A stretch of 64,000 nucleotides of DNA from NCBI RefSeq assembly GCF_045062745.1, contig NZ_JBJGED010000002.1, forward strand, positions 124,001 through 188,000. Direction: 5' to 3'. This document shows positions 25,389 to 33,556 of this stretch, in pieces (the first letter of the stretch is position 1; every line of letters starts with the position of its first letter). Below the pieces are notes generated by a model. It saw only the letters and a list, made by a program, of their open reading frames with translations, did not search any database and was not told the DNA's origin. A program made the translations under genes and the position numbers. The stretch comes from Paenibacillus_AA sp045062745 (GTDB taxonomy: Bacteria; Bacillota; Bacilli; Paenibacillales; NBRC-103111).

Positions 25389-26507
25389 TTACGCCGGCTT
25401 TCTTTGTTCAAAATGACGTGCCACTCTTTTCCTTATTAGCACCCATACGAACATAAACGGGATATACGCGTAAATAAAATAAAATCCAACGGTGCCGTAC
25501 AATTCGGAGACCCGAACAACCGTTCTGTGGTCGGCCATGAAATAATTCAAAATCACAATCGCGATTAGAAAAACAATCAAACTTTTCCGTTGTCCCGCGC
25601 GAAAAGCGGTTTTCATTCCGCGGCAGGCCGCCCATAAGTAGATGCTGGCACCGGCAATCATTTTGATCAACCATAAGGACACGAAAAAATATTCAAGTCT
25701 CTGGAGAAGCGGGACTTCAAAGATACTGACTAGTTCTAGAGTCGGCCATACGGCATGCCGCAACTGACCCTCGCTGAAAAACATATAGGCCAACACTAAG
25801 AACGTTAAATATAAAAACGTAATTAAGATCATGATCAGATGCGCCCATTTTTGCGACTTTGCCGGCGTTTTGATAAACGGATAAAAGATCAGCAGCGTCT
25901 CGACCCCCAAAAATTCTAACACCACGCTTTTCGAGGAGAGTAAGATATCGGTTGCCGAATGGTTCATCAGTGGCAGCAAGTTTAACGGATGCAAAAACGG
26001 CAAGCTTAGTATAACTTCCGGAAATAATGAAACAAAGGAAAAAGCCGTCGCCCAAACGCTGATTCCTATAACCGACCGGAATCCGCCGGACACCGCATAG
26101 TAGATTAGCAGAGCGATAACGATACTGAGGGGCAAAATGTTCATGACCGGAAAAAACCAAATTTGAACAATTTCGATATAAGCTTTTAATTTAAGAAACG
26201 CTCCGAAAACAAAATAAAGCGCAACGGCCAAGTTTGCAATGTTTCCTAAAAATAGTCCGAAAAGCGAACGGTTAAGTGTCATTAATTCTTGACTGTCACG
26301 ATGGGAGGATAATAGGGTATACATCATCCAGAGAATGAGATGCATGCTCATACCTGTCAAGAGCACGGATATCCATGCATTATAGCCCGCATGTTCCATT
26401 AACTTTCTTTGGTAGGTCATAATTCCGGCTCCCACCACGCTGACATAAAGAGGAAATATGATGAAATAGGGAGATATCATGTACTTTCCGCTGATTTCAT
26501 TGCTCAC
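25389..26507 (-). CDS. Spore germination permease GerB family (receptor B subunit), operon 3
   Basis: 372 residues with about ten membrane segments; ISPYFIIFPLYVSVVGAGIM is the first and YIPFMFVWVLIRKRVARHFE the last. It is the third gene of operon 3 (A-C-B), 30 bp behind gerC. Its base composition is more A+T-rich than that of the flanking genes, as in the whole of operon 3. Confidence 0.9.
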   Translation of the reverse strand: MSNEISGKYMISPYFIIFPLYVSVVGAGIMTYQRKLMEHAGYNAWISVLLTGMSMHLILWMMYTLLSSHRDSQELMTLNRSLFGLFLGNIANLAVALYFVFGAFLKLKAYIEIVQIWFFPVMNILPLSIVIALLIYYAVSGGFRSVIGISVWATAFSFVSLFPEVILSLPFLHPLNLLPLMNHSATDILLSSKSVVLEFLGVETLLIFYPFIKTPAKSQKWAHLIMILITFLYLTFLVLAYMFFSEGQLRHAVWPTLELVSIFEVPLLQRLEYFFVSLWLIKMIAGASIYLWAACRGMKTAFRAGQRKSLIVFLIAIVILNYFMADHRTVVRVSELYGTVGFYFIYAYIPFMFVWVLIRKRVARHFEQRKPA

Positions 26508-26537
26508 TGCACATGCCCCTCCTTTTCGTGGCTTCCG

Positions 26538-27620
26538 TTACTGGCCGGCGCCGGTCTGGATAATCTTAACTTTAACGTTTACGGTCGTTTTTAAAGCTTC
26601 ATAATGATCTTCGAATTCTCGAGCGTCCCACTGATACGATCGGCTTCTTATTAGATCGCCAAAGCCGACCGGGTCCACGGTATTACTTTTGCAAAGCGAT
26701 ACAAAATTTTGAATTTCTTTTTCAAAATAGTTCTCCATCGTTTTCTCAAGCGAGGCAAGCTGATCCTCCGATGTAAGATCCATCCAGTCCGGAACATCTC
26801 TAACGGATGCATCCACTTTCAACTGGATGGAAACGGATGCAGGCGGTCCGATGCTAACCACCTTCAACCTCGAATTAGAACGGATACTGTTCATTAAGAA
26901 GTAATCGCTGCGTTCTGGATTAGGTCCCTTCACAGGAATCATGATGCTCCCATTCTTGGAGTTGCCCAGCAGCATTTTCAATAGGAATGCTTCCCTGATT
27001 GTGATTTTGGTTTTGAATTGATCGCCTTTGAACAAAGCTAAACCGTCGATTTTGACTTCTCCGCGCTCAACTGTGAAATACGGTAAGAAAACATCTCGTC
27101 CCTCGCCGTATAAATTAAAAAAAGTTACTTGAAGGTTCGTCATCGGCAAGTTTCCGCCCCGGATATTATTCTCGATCATATCGGATAAAAAATAAGGATC
27201 CCGTTTGTTTTCCGTTATGTTCAAGATTTCCAAAGCATCCCGGTCCGCGACGCCGAGGTGCATTCTGGATGAGATGACCGGATGGCGCAACATAGTGTCC
27301 GCTACGATTTTTATGCCTTTGCGCGCGTACGTTTCTCCAAACAAGGTCATTCTCGACTGTCCATATTCATTCGGGAAGTCAAGTTTCGTTCTTAACCGAG
27401 GCAAAATGTCGTAATTCGCGTTCGACTCTGTCACATAAAACTCTAACTTCGACCTTCCTTCTTCGTAATTGGCTATAAGAACAGCGTTTCGTACTCCATT
27501 CTCGACGGCATCGTAACCGACGGTTTCGACAAGTTTAATATTATTCACAATTTTTTGATTGCCGCACGCGGTAATCAAAGTACTTAGAACGATCAACAGA
27601 ACATGTATTCTCAACTTCAT
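26538..27620 (-). CDS. Spore germination lipoprotein GerC family (receptor C subunit), operon 3
   Basis: 360 residues from ATG 27620; a longer frame runs back into gerA but only this start gives a proper lipoprotein signal ending at Cys19 (LITAC). The C-terminal domain reads LEKTMENYFEKEIQNFVSLC and DPVGFGDLIRSRSYQW. It starts 16 bp after the gerA stop. Confidence 0.9.
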   Translation of the reverse strand: MKLRIHVLLIVLSTLITACGNQKIVNNIKLVETVGYDAVENGVRNAVLIANYEEGRSKLEFYVTESNANYDILPRLRTKLDFPNEYGQSRMTLFGETYARKGIKIVADTMLRHPVISSRMHLGVADRDALEILNITENKRDPYFLSDMIENNIRGGNLPMTNLQVTFFNLYGEGRDVFLPYFTVERGEVKIDGLALFKGDQFKTKITIREAFLLKMLLGNSKNGSIMIPVKGPNPERSDYFLMNSIRSNSRLKVVSIGPPASVSIQLKVDASVRDVPDWMDLTSEDQLASLEKTMENYFEKEIQNFVSLCKSNTVDPVGFGDLIRSRSYQWDAREFEDHYEALKTTVNVKVKIIQTGAGQ

Positions 27621-27636
27621 ACTCCCGCTTTCCTCA

Positions 27637-29145
27637 TCATTCATCGTCAAAATCGTTCTTCTTCCGCCCAACCGGCTCAGGGATGAATCTAATTAAAGAA
27701 CGTGGCCTTAAAAACGGCATCCTTTTATTAATCAATTGAAACGACGGACGTATCAAGCTGTCCATAAAACCCTGCACCCGTAAAGGATATATGGGCACCG
27801 TATAGGGAGTGCCTAATGAAGTCAACCGGGTAAGATGGACGAGCAGAAAAGCAATCGCGATAAACATGCCTATTGCGCCCCATATGGCGGTCATCACGAT
27901 CATGGGGAACCGCAAAAACCGGATCGCATTCGACATCTTATAAATCGGCGTCGCAAACGAGGCCAACGCCGAAAAGGCGACGATGATGACCAAAATATGG
28001 CTTGTCAAGCCGGCTTGCACCGTAGCTTGTCCAATCACAATCCCTCCTACGATACCTAACGTTTGTCCAATCTTGGTCGGCAATCTGGCGCCTGCCTCCC
28101 GTAGAAACTCGATGGTGATTTCGAGGAAAAGCACTTCAACTAAAGGGGGGAACGGGACATTCCTTCTGGAAGAAATGAGCGGCTCCAACAAATCCCTCGG
28201 GATGACCTCATAGTGGAACGTGGTTATGGCGATATACATGGACGTCGCGAATAATGAGAAGATTACCCCGAATATTCGAATCATCCTGAAAAAGGAACCC
28301 AAGATCCAAGGCAAATAATAATCTTCCGGGGAAATGAAAAAGTCAAACAATGTGGAGGGCCCCGTAACAAAATAAGGCGATCCGTCGCTAATGATCGCGA
28401 CTTGCCCACTGAGCAGGGCATACACGACCCGGTCTCGGCGTTCGGTTGTCAAAAATAACGGAAAAGGCGTGGAGGAATTATCCGAGAAGAATTGATCCAA
28501 TAGGGACGTGTCGAATATAACGTCAATGTCAATTTGCTTCAGCCTTTGCTCTGCGGTTTGAACGATCTGTTCGTTGGTTGCCCCGTCGATGTGAATAATG
28601 GCGACTCTTGTTTTGGATGAGGATCCAAGGGTTATTTCTTTTACTATTAAGTTGGGGATGTTGATTTGCGCTCTTAATAAGCGTATGTTCGTATCCAGGT
28701 CCTCGACAAACCCTACCTTGGGTCCGACCACGCTGAACTCGTTTTCGGTGTTGTTCTCTTTTCGCAACCCTTCCATAGTCCCGACATGAACCAGTATGCA
28801 ATTACGATCGTGTTGATCCAACTGGGCAATGGCATATCCTTTGAGCAGTTTAGATTGAATGTCTTCAACCCGATCCGTGATCTCGATGTCGCTGATCGGA
28901 ATCCAGTCGGATATATCTTCAAGCCGGCGGAGTTCCGAGTGCAAGGAACGGTTCTGCAAGGCAAGGATAACATTGGACTGCAGCAGCTTCTCGTCGATTA
29001 ACGTTTTATAATAGGAGATGCGTACTTGCCGACCGGTAATCGTGAGAGGAATAGTTGTAAAGTCGCTCGATTGGCCGGCCCGGTCCAGCAATTCGGGCAG
29101 AGCTTGCGATTGGGTCTCCAGCTTCTTCATCGGCTCACGCTTCAT
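27637..29145 (-). CDS. Spore germination protein GerA family (receptor A subunit), operon 3
   Basis: 502 residues. The soluble part contains VVGPKVGFVEDLDTNIRLLR; the membrane part contains PFPPLVEVLFLEITIEFLRE and GQTLGIVGGIVIGQATVQAG; the tail is basic and long (RPRSLIRFIPEPVGRKKN). ATG 29145 follows AGGGGGC. The promoter upstream fits sigma-G. Confidence 0.93.
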   Translation of the reverse strand: MKREPMKKLETQSQALPELLDRAGQSSDFTTIPLTITGRQVRISYYKTLIDEKLLQSNVILALQNRSLHSELRRLEDISDWIPISDIEITDRVEDIQSKLLKGYAIAQLDQHDRNCILVHVGTMEGLRKENNTENEFSVVGPKVGFVEDLDTNIRLLRAQINIPNLIVKEITLGSSSKTRVAIIHIDGATNEQIVQTAEQRLKQIDIDVIFDTSLLDQFFSDNSSTPFPLFLTTERRDRVVYALLSGQVAIISDGSPYFVTGPSTLFDFFISPEDYYLPWILGSFFRMIRIFGVIFSLFATSMYIAITTFHYEVIPRDLLEPLISSRRNVPFPPLVEVLFLEITIEFLREAGARLPTKIGQTLGIVGGIVIGQATVQAGLTSHILVIIVAFSALASFATPIYKMSNAIRFLRFPMIVMTAIWGAIGMFIAIAFLLVHLTRLTSLGTPYTVPIYPLRVQGFMDSLIRPSFQLINKRMPFLRPRSLIRFIPEPVGRKKNDFDDE

Positions 29146-29176
29146 GCCAGTCGCCCCCTGATGTAATGATCATTGG

Positions 29177-29207
29177 TATTGTGCGGCTTGCTTGCTGGAA
29201 ATATGCA
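29177..29207 (-). promoter_or_regulatory. Candidate sigma-G promoter of ger operon 3
   Basis: On the minus strand TGCATA (29202-29207) matches the sigma-G -35 exactly. It is followed after 18 bp by CACAATA (29177-29183), one mismatch from the -10 pattern. It lies 32 bp upstream of the gerA ATG. Confidence 0.5.
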
Positions 29208-29238
29208 AAAAACCTCCGAAGCCATAAGCTTCGGAGGT
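29205..29238 (-). terminator. Terminator of the yojF-bshB2 operon
   Basis: Perfect 11-bp stem ACCTCCGAAGC / GCTTCGGAGGT with loop CATAA, followed on the minus strand by TTTTTTGCA. Its T tract runs into the -35 of ger operon 3. Confidence 0.9.
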
Positions 29239-29257
29239 CGGAGGATGTGTGGATCCG

Positions 29258-29977
29258 TCAGCTCTCAAACGGATAGGCCAAGCGATCTTGAGGGCGGTCG
29301 CCGCGGATCAAATATTCGACAGATTGCATGGAGGCGATCGCTTCTGCATCCGGCTGCCATACCCACGGATGGATCTCGGTCTGACAGCGGTGCGCCCGAA
29401 AGCCGAGCAGCTTTTCACGGCGGGTATCGGCGATATCGACGGCGACGATGTCGGCCTTCGAAAGCCCGTAGCGCTCCGGCTGCTTCATCGAATCTCCGAA
29501 GGAAATGAAATACAGCCCCTTCAGTTCCGGGATACGTCCATACTCTCTCGCCTCCCGGTAAGCGTTCGTCGCGGCGAGGCCGATCGCGCAATGATCCGGA
29601 TGGCCGCCGAGTCGCTCATGGAACGTCAGCACGAGCTCCGGTCGGATGTCGAGCATATGCTCCAATATAGTGTTCTGTAGCTCGCGTGCAGGCTGGAATT
29701 CGACGAACTTGTCGAGCAGCCCCAAGTACCGGGGCTGGCGGATTCCGAGATGACCGCACGCTTCGGCGAGCTCCCGCTCGCGCAAGCCCGGCATCGACTC
29801 CCGGGTGACGTATGGCGGGTTGCCCACCCTGCGCCCCATCTCGCCCTTCGTCGCACAGACGAGGTGAATGTCGACCCCGAGCCGGGCATACTTGGCCAGC
29901 AGCCCGCCGCAGATGAACGTCTCGTCATCCGGATGGGCTAATACGAGCAACCAACGCTTGTCCTTCCATGCACTCAC
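29258..29977 (-). CDS. bshB2: Bacillithiol biosynthesis deacetylase BshB2
   Basis: 239 residues of the PIG-L/LmbE family. LAHPDDETFICGG at residues 13-25 gives the zinc site with Asp as general base, and GGHPDHCAIG near 134 the third zinc ligand. BshB removes acetate from GlcNAc-malate during bacillithiol synthesis. The neighbour yojF overlaps its start by 4 bp; this yojF-yojG arrangement is that of the bshB2 paralogue in Bacillus, which supports the name. Confidence 0.9.
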   Translation of the reverse strand: MSAWKDKRWLLVLAHPDDETFICGGLLAKYARLGVDIHLVCATKGEMGRRVGNPPYVTRESMPGLRERELAEACGHLGIRQPRYLGLLDKFVEFQPARELQNTILEHMLDIRPELVLTFHERLGGHPDHCAIGLAATNAYREAREYGRIPELKGLYFISFGDSMKQPERYGLSKADIVAVDIADTRREKLLGFRAHRCQTEIHPWVWQPDAEAIASMQSVEYLIRGDRPQDRLAYPFES

Positions 29978-30309
29978 AGTGACTTCCCCCCGCTTCCCTC
30001 GAAATCGAACGGCTGCAGGCTGAGCTGCAGAGCCGCGGTAATCCGCCCGCTGTCGTCATGACCCGCGAGGAGCAGCTGTCCGGCACGAGGCTCCTCCATA
30101 TCGGTCAACCCCTCGACCCGGATCCACCCGCCCTCCTCAGAGCGGATAGCAGCTCGGAAGAGCCGGTCGCCGGCGGCGAACGTCTCGGCCACGCGCACCG
30201 GAATGTTGCGGAGCACCGCTCCCGGATTGACCTCCAAGTGAATATAGGCGGTCCGGCCCTTGAAGCCGGCCAAAGCGGCAATGAGCCGCGTACGTGCGAT
30301 CGGTTCCAT
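29974..30309 (-). CDS. yojF: YojF family protein (DUF1806)
   Basis: 111 residues of beta-rich sequence (AYIHLEVNPGAVLRNIPVRV; GGWIRVEGLTDME; GHDDSGRITAALQLSLQPF). It is always found beside bshB2 and its role is unknown. The stop overlaps the bshB2 ATG. GGGAGAGAG precedes the start. Confidence 0.85.
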   Translation of the reverse strand: MEPIARTRLIAALAGFKGRTAYIHLEVNPGAVLRNIPVRVAETFAAGDRLFRAAIRSEEGGWIRVEGLTDMEEPRAGQLLLAGHDDSGRITAALQLSLQPFDFEGSGGKSL

Positions 30310-30390
30310 TGTGCTCTCTCCCTTTTTTGCGGTAAGTGCCTGCTGCTCCTATTATAGGAATAAAGGTCCCGGCAATGCAAAAGTACCGGG

Positions 30391-30426
30391 ATAACAAACG
30401 GTGCCGATCCGCGGGGATCGACACCG
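30391..30426 (-). terminator. Terminator of the cation symporter gene
   Basis: The arms CGGTG-C-CGATCC and GGATCG-A-CACCG form an 11-bp stem with one mismatch, followed on the minus strand by TTTGTTAT. It lies 25 bp past the stop. Confidence 0.6.
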
Positions 30427-30450
30427 ATTATGGTTCACTGGAAACGAATA

Positions 30451-31806
30451 TTAGGCTACTACGGTCTCAAGCGGGTCTTCCTCATCGCGGTTAAACGAAT
30501 CCCGGTCGAATTCACCCTCCGAGTTCGCCACGAGAAGCGAAGTAACGGTCGTGCCGGTCGCGTTCACGGCGGTCCGGCCCATGTCGATCAGCGATTCCAC
30601 GGCGATGACGAGCCCCATCCCTTCGAGCGGCAGACCCAATGCGGTCAGCACGACGGTCGTCGAGATCGTCGCCGGTCCCGGCACGCCGGCTACGCCGACG
30701 GAGGAGATGATAGCTACTAAGACGAGCAAGATGTAATCCGAGAAACCGAGGTCGATATTGTACACCTTCGCTACGAATACGGCCACGATCGCCGGCCAGA
30801 TGCCGCCGCAGCCGTTGAAGTTCATCGTCGCGCCGAGCGGAGCGACGAAGCTGGCAATTCGCGGGGACACGCGCAGCCGCTTCGTGATCACTTCAAGATT
30901 GACTGGAAGCGTAGCATAGCTGCTCCGGGTCGTGAACGCGACAGCAATCGTCGGATAAGCTTTCTTGAAAAATTTGATCGGATTGACTTTGGCGACGAAC
31001 AGCACCAGGCCGCCGAATACAAGCACGAAATGGATAATCAGCGCCACATACGAGGTCAAGATGACGTTTGCTAGCGGCTTCAGCGTCTCGAGGCCGTATT
31101 TCGCCGCCATAGCGCCGATGAGGGCGTACACCCCGTAAGGTGTGAGACGGATGACATATTTGACGACTTGATGCAGGACGTCGGCCAGCGATTTGATCAG
31201 CGTCCGAACCGGCTGAACCGCATCCGGCTTCTTCGAGCCGACGTGGATGATCGCGACCGCGACGAAGATCGCGAAGATCAGCACAGGTACGACTTTGCCG
31301 CCGGCCATGTCGCCGATCGGATTGACCGGCACCAGGTCCAGAATAACTTGCGAGAACGTAGGAATCTCACGAGCCTTGAAGTCCTTCGGTACCGCAGCGG
31401 CAATCCCGGAGCCCGGGTTCGTAGCGAGCGCGACCAATAGACCGATAATGGCCGCAACGCCGGTTGTACCGAGAAACCAGCCGATCGTCTTCACGCCGAT
31501 TTTGCGCAGTTGGCCCAAGCTTGACAGCTGAGAAATACTGTTGATGACAAGCACGACGACGAGCGGCATGACGAGCATCTTAATCAAATTGACATAGATC
31601 GTGCCGATCGTAGTAACGCTCTTGTATTCCAGCTTGCTCTGATTGAAAATAATGCCGGCCACAAGCCCCAGCCCGAGTGCGATCAGCACCCGCCAACCGA
31701 AGCCAACGCGCTTCCTGGCCAAGAAGTAAAGCGCTCCGATGACGACTAGCGAAATGACCAAGCTGACCCAGTTCGTCTGGAATGCGTCAACTAAATTGTT
31801 CTTCAT
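30451..31806 (-). CDS. Dicarboxylate/amino acid:cation symporter, TcyP-like
   Basis: 451 residues from ATG 31806; an ATG at 31818 touches the AAGGGAG ribosome site. The DAACS fold is clear: NLIKMLVMPLVVVLVINSIS, FTTRSSYATLPVNLEV (hairpin HP2 region), GATMNFNGCGGIWPAI and SLIDMGRTAVNATGTTVTS. The nearest characterised relative by eye is the L-cystine importer TcyP, with a matching acidic tail (DRDSFNRDEEDP). It has a strong promoter with 11-bp repeats upstream, so uptake is probably induced by an OmpR-type regulator. Confidence 0.82.
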   Translation of the reverse strand: MKNNLVDAFQTNWVSLVISLVVIGALYFLARKRVGFGWRVLIALGLGLVAGIIFNQSKLEYKSVTTIGTIYVNLIKMLVMPLVVVLVINSISQLSSLGQLRKIGVKTIGWFLGTTGVAAIIGLLVALATNPGSGIAAAVPKDFKAREIPTFSQVILDLVPVNPIGDMAGGKVVPVLIFAIFVAVAIIHVGSKKPDAVQPVRTLIKSLADVLHQVVKYVIRLTPYGVYALIGAMAAKYGLETLKPLANVILTSYVALIIHFVLVFGGLVLFVAKVNPIKFFKKAYPTIAVAFTTRSSYATLPVNLEVITKRLRVSPRIASFVAPLGATMNFNGCGGIWPAIVAVFVAKVYNIDLGFSDYILLVLVAIISSVGVAGVPGPATISTTVVLTALGLPLEGMGLVIAVESLIDMGRTAVNATGTTVTSLLVANSEGEFDRDSFNRDEEDPLETVVA

Positions 31807-31862
31807 CCCAACCCACATCTCCCTTTGTATTTCCGACTTATTAGGTCGGTTTTATGAGTAAT

Positions 31863-31891
31863 AGGATACAACCGGCCGAGGCTTCTGTCAA
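31863..31891 (-). promoter_or_regulatory. Sigma-A promoter of the TcyP-like gene
   Basis: On the minus strand TTGACA (31886-31891), 17-bp spacer, TATCCT (31863-31868). Confidence 0.7.
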
Positions 31892-31894
31892 TGC

Positions 31895-31938
31895 ATTTTT
31901 TTCAGCTTACTTTCAGCTTATTTTAAGGTTATTTTAAG
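31895..31938 (-). promoter_or_regulatory. Four 11-bp direct repeats upstream of the TcyP-like promoter
   Basis: Read on the minus strand: CTTAAAATAAC, CTTAAAATAAG, CTGAAAGTAAG, CTGAAAAAAAT, with no gaps. The array ends 3 bp before the -35 box. Direct repeats with 11-bp period at this position are the usual binding pattern of OmpR/PhoB-type activators. Confidence 0.55.
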
Positions 31939-32036
31939 CTAATAGGCAGCGCTCCCCTCAATTTGTAATCGTTTCCATTCATCCGCATCGAAGTCCCTAT
32001 ATTCTATGTACCCCCAACGCAATCATGATTGATAAT

Positions 32037-32069
32037 AGAAAACCTCCGGAGCTTCAATCTCCAGAGGTT
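32037..32069 (-). terminator. Terminator of the dGTPase gene
   Basis: AACCTC-C-GGAG paired with CTCC-A-GAGGTT, loop CTTCAAT, followed on the minus strand by TTTTCTATT. It lies about 20 bp past the stop. Confidence 0.8.
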
Positions 32070-32087
32070 GTTCGGGATGGAAACGAT

Positions 32088-33404
32088 TCAATCCATTTCA
32101 TAAATCGAGCCGGAGCGGCTCGCAAAAAACTCTCCATACACCTTCTCCGCGTAAGCGTCGGTCATCCCGGAGATGTAATCCGCTACCATACGTTCCCAGG
32201 TCCATTTGTCCTTGTGCCGCTCATAGCTCTCCAGCCAGTCCGCCGGAATGATCAACCGGCCGGTCGCCTCTTCCTTGAAGCTGGCCCACAGCCGCTGAAT
32301 GACGACTTCGCTTCGTTTATGCAGCCGCTGTACCCGAAAGTCCTTGATTAGCGTCACCCAGGCGAGCTTCTTCAAGATTTCCATCGTTCGCAGCAGCTCC
32401 AGGTCTTGTCGCCCCTCCCGTATCAGCGTCACGCGCTTCCAACCGGTAGCCGGATCGTCCAGTATGCCGACCTGGCTCGCGAATTTGTTCACCCAGCGGG
32501 CCTTCATCTCCCGTCTCGTGCGGGACGGCTCCCGGTCGCACTCCGCATAGAGTGCCTCCCAGTCTTGCAAATACTGGTGCAGGACACGTCCCACCATCGC
32601 CCGCATATCGATCTCGTCCCAGCACATCGCGGCGTTGCCGGAGTCGTTCTCGATCTCCTGCAGCACATGCTCGACAACCCGGTCGTTCTCGAACAAATTG
32701 CGGTCCATATGAATTTTGCCGGCCCGAATCCCGTCTTCCAGGTCGTGAGTGGAATAGGCGATATCGTCGCATAGGTCCATCAGCTGAGCCTCGAGCGTCG
32801 CGCACCCATCCGGCATGCCCCAAAGCTGGCGTAGATGGTGAATATGCTCCCATTCCATGCCGTATAGGCCCTTCTGACGTCCGGGATCGTCGAGGCAGAA
32901 CGGATACTTGTTGATCGCGAGGAGCACGGCGGCGGTCAAATCCAAGCCGCTGTCGCTGCCCGCCCGCTTCTCGAGGAACATGAGAATGCGATAGTTCTGG
33001 GCATTGCCTTCGTACTTCATGCCGTATTCCCGCTGGAGCAGCTCGTTCAGCACTTCCTCGCCTTTGTGCCCGAACGGCGGATGCCCCAGATCGTGGGCGA
33101 GCGAGGCGATCTCCACCACTTCCGGCTCCAGCATGAGGCCCGGATGCTCGGGTGCCGCGAGGAGCGGATAGCTCCGGCGGAGCCGCTTGGCCAGCTCCCG
33201 CGCGATCTGCGACACTTCGATGGAATGGGTCAGCCGGGTTCGGTAATAGTCGCCCGAGCCGGCGCCGAACACTTGCGATTTCCCCTGCAGCCGCCGGAAG
33301 GCGGGCGATTGAATGAGCCGCGCGTAATCTCGTTCGTATTCGTCCCGCTCATCGCTGTAATGGGCGGGATCGTTGTCATGCAGGCGCAGTTTCCTTACGT
33401 TCAT
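32088..33404 (-). CDS. dGTP triphosphohydrolase-like HD-domain protein
   Basis: 438 residues. The HD metal motif is complete: RLTHSIEV (His), SLAHDLGHPPFGHKGEE (His-Asp) and LCDDIAYSTHD (Asp). The opening (SPAFRRLQGKSQVFG) and length fit the Dgt family, which splits dNTPs into nucleoside and triphosphate and so limits dNTP pools. Start ATG 33404 has GGAGG at ideal spacing. It is a single-gene unit. Confidence 0.9.
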   Translation of the reverse strand: MNVRKLRLHDNDPAHYSDERDEYERDYARLIQSPAFRRLQGKSQVFGAGSGDYYRTRLTHSIEVSQIARELAKRLRRSYPLLAAPEHPGLMLEPEVVEIASLAHDLGHPPFGHKGEEVLNELLQREYGMKYEGNAQNYRILMFLEKRAGSDSGLDLTAAVLLAINKYPFCLDDPGRQKGLYGMEWEHIHHLRQLWGMPDGCATLEAQLMDLCDDIAYSTHDLEDGIRAGKIHMDRNLFENDRVVEHVLQEIENDSGNAAMCWDEIDMRAMVGRVLHQYLQDWEALYAECDREPSRTRREMKARWVNKFASQVGILDDPATGWKRVTLIREGRQDLELLRTMEILKKLAWVTLIKDFRVQRLHKRSEVVIQRLWASFKEEATGRLIIPADWLESYERHKDKWTWERMVADYISGMTDAYAEKVYGEFFASRSGSIYEMD

Positions 33405-33460
33405 CCGGTAGCCTCCAAACGCTTATTGACCCTTATCGTAGCAAACTCGTTCGCATGAAA

Positions 33461-33502
33461 CAAGCTGACAATCGCCTCGTTCGGGAGGTGAAAGTCAGCT
33501 TG
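33461..33502 (-). terminator. Hairpin behind odhB
   Basis: CAAGCTGAC / GTCAGCTTG (9 bp) with an inner CCTC/GAGG pair. It lies 55 bp past the odhB stop and is followed on the minus strand by TTTCATG. A moderate terminator call. Confidence 0.45.
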
Positions 33503-33556
33503 GATTGTTAGGCTTCAGGAGTCGGATCGGGGCAGGATCGAAAACCGTTCGAAGGA

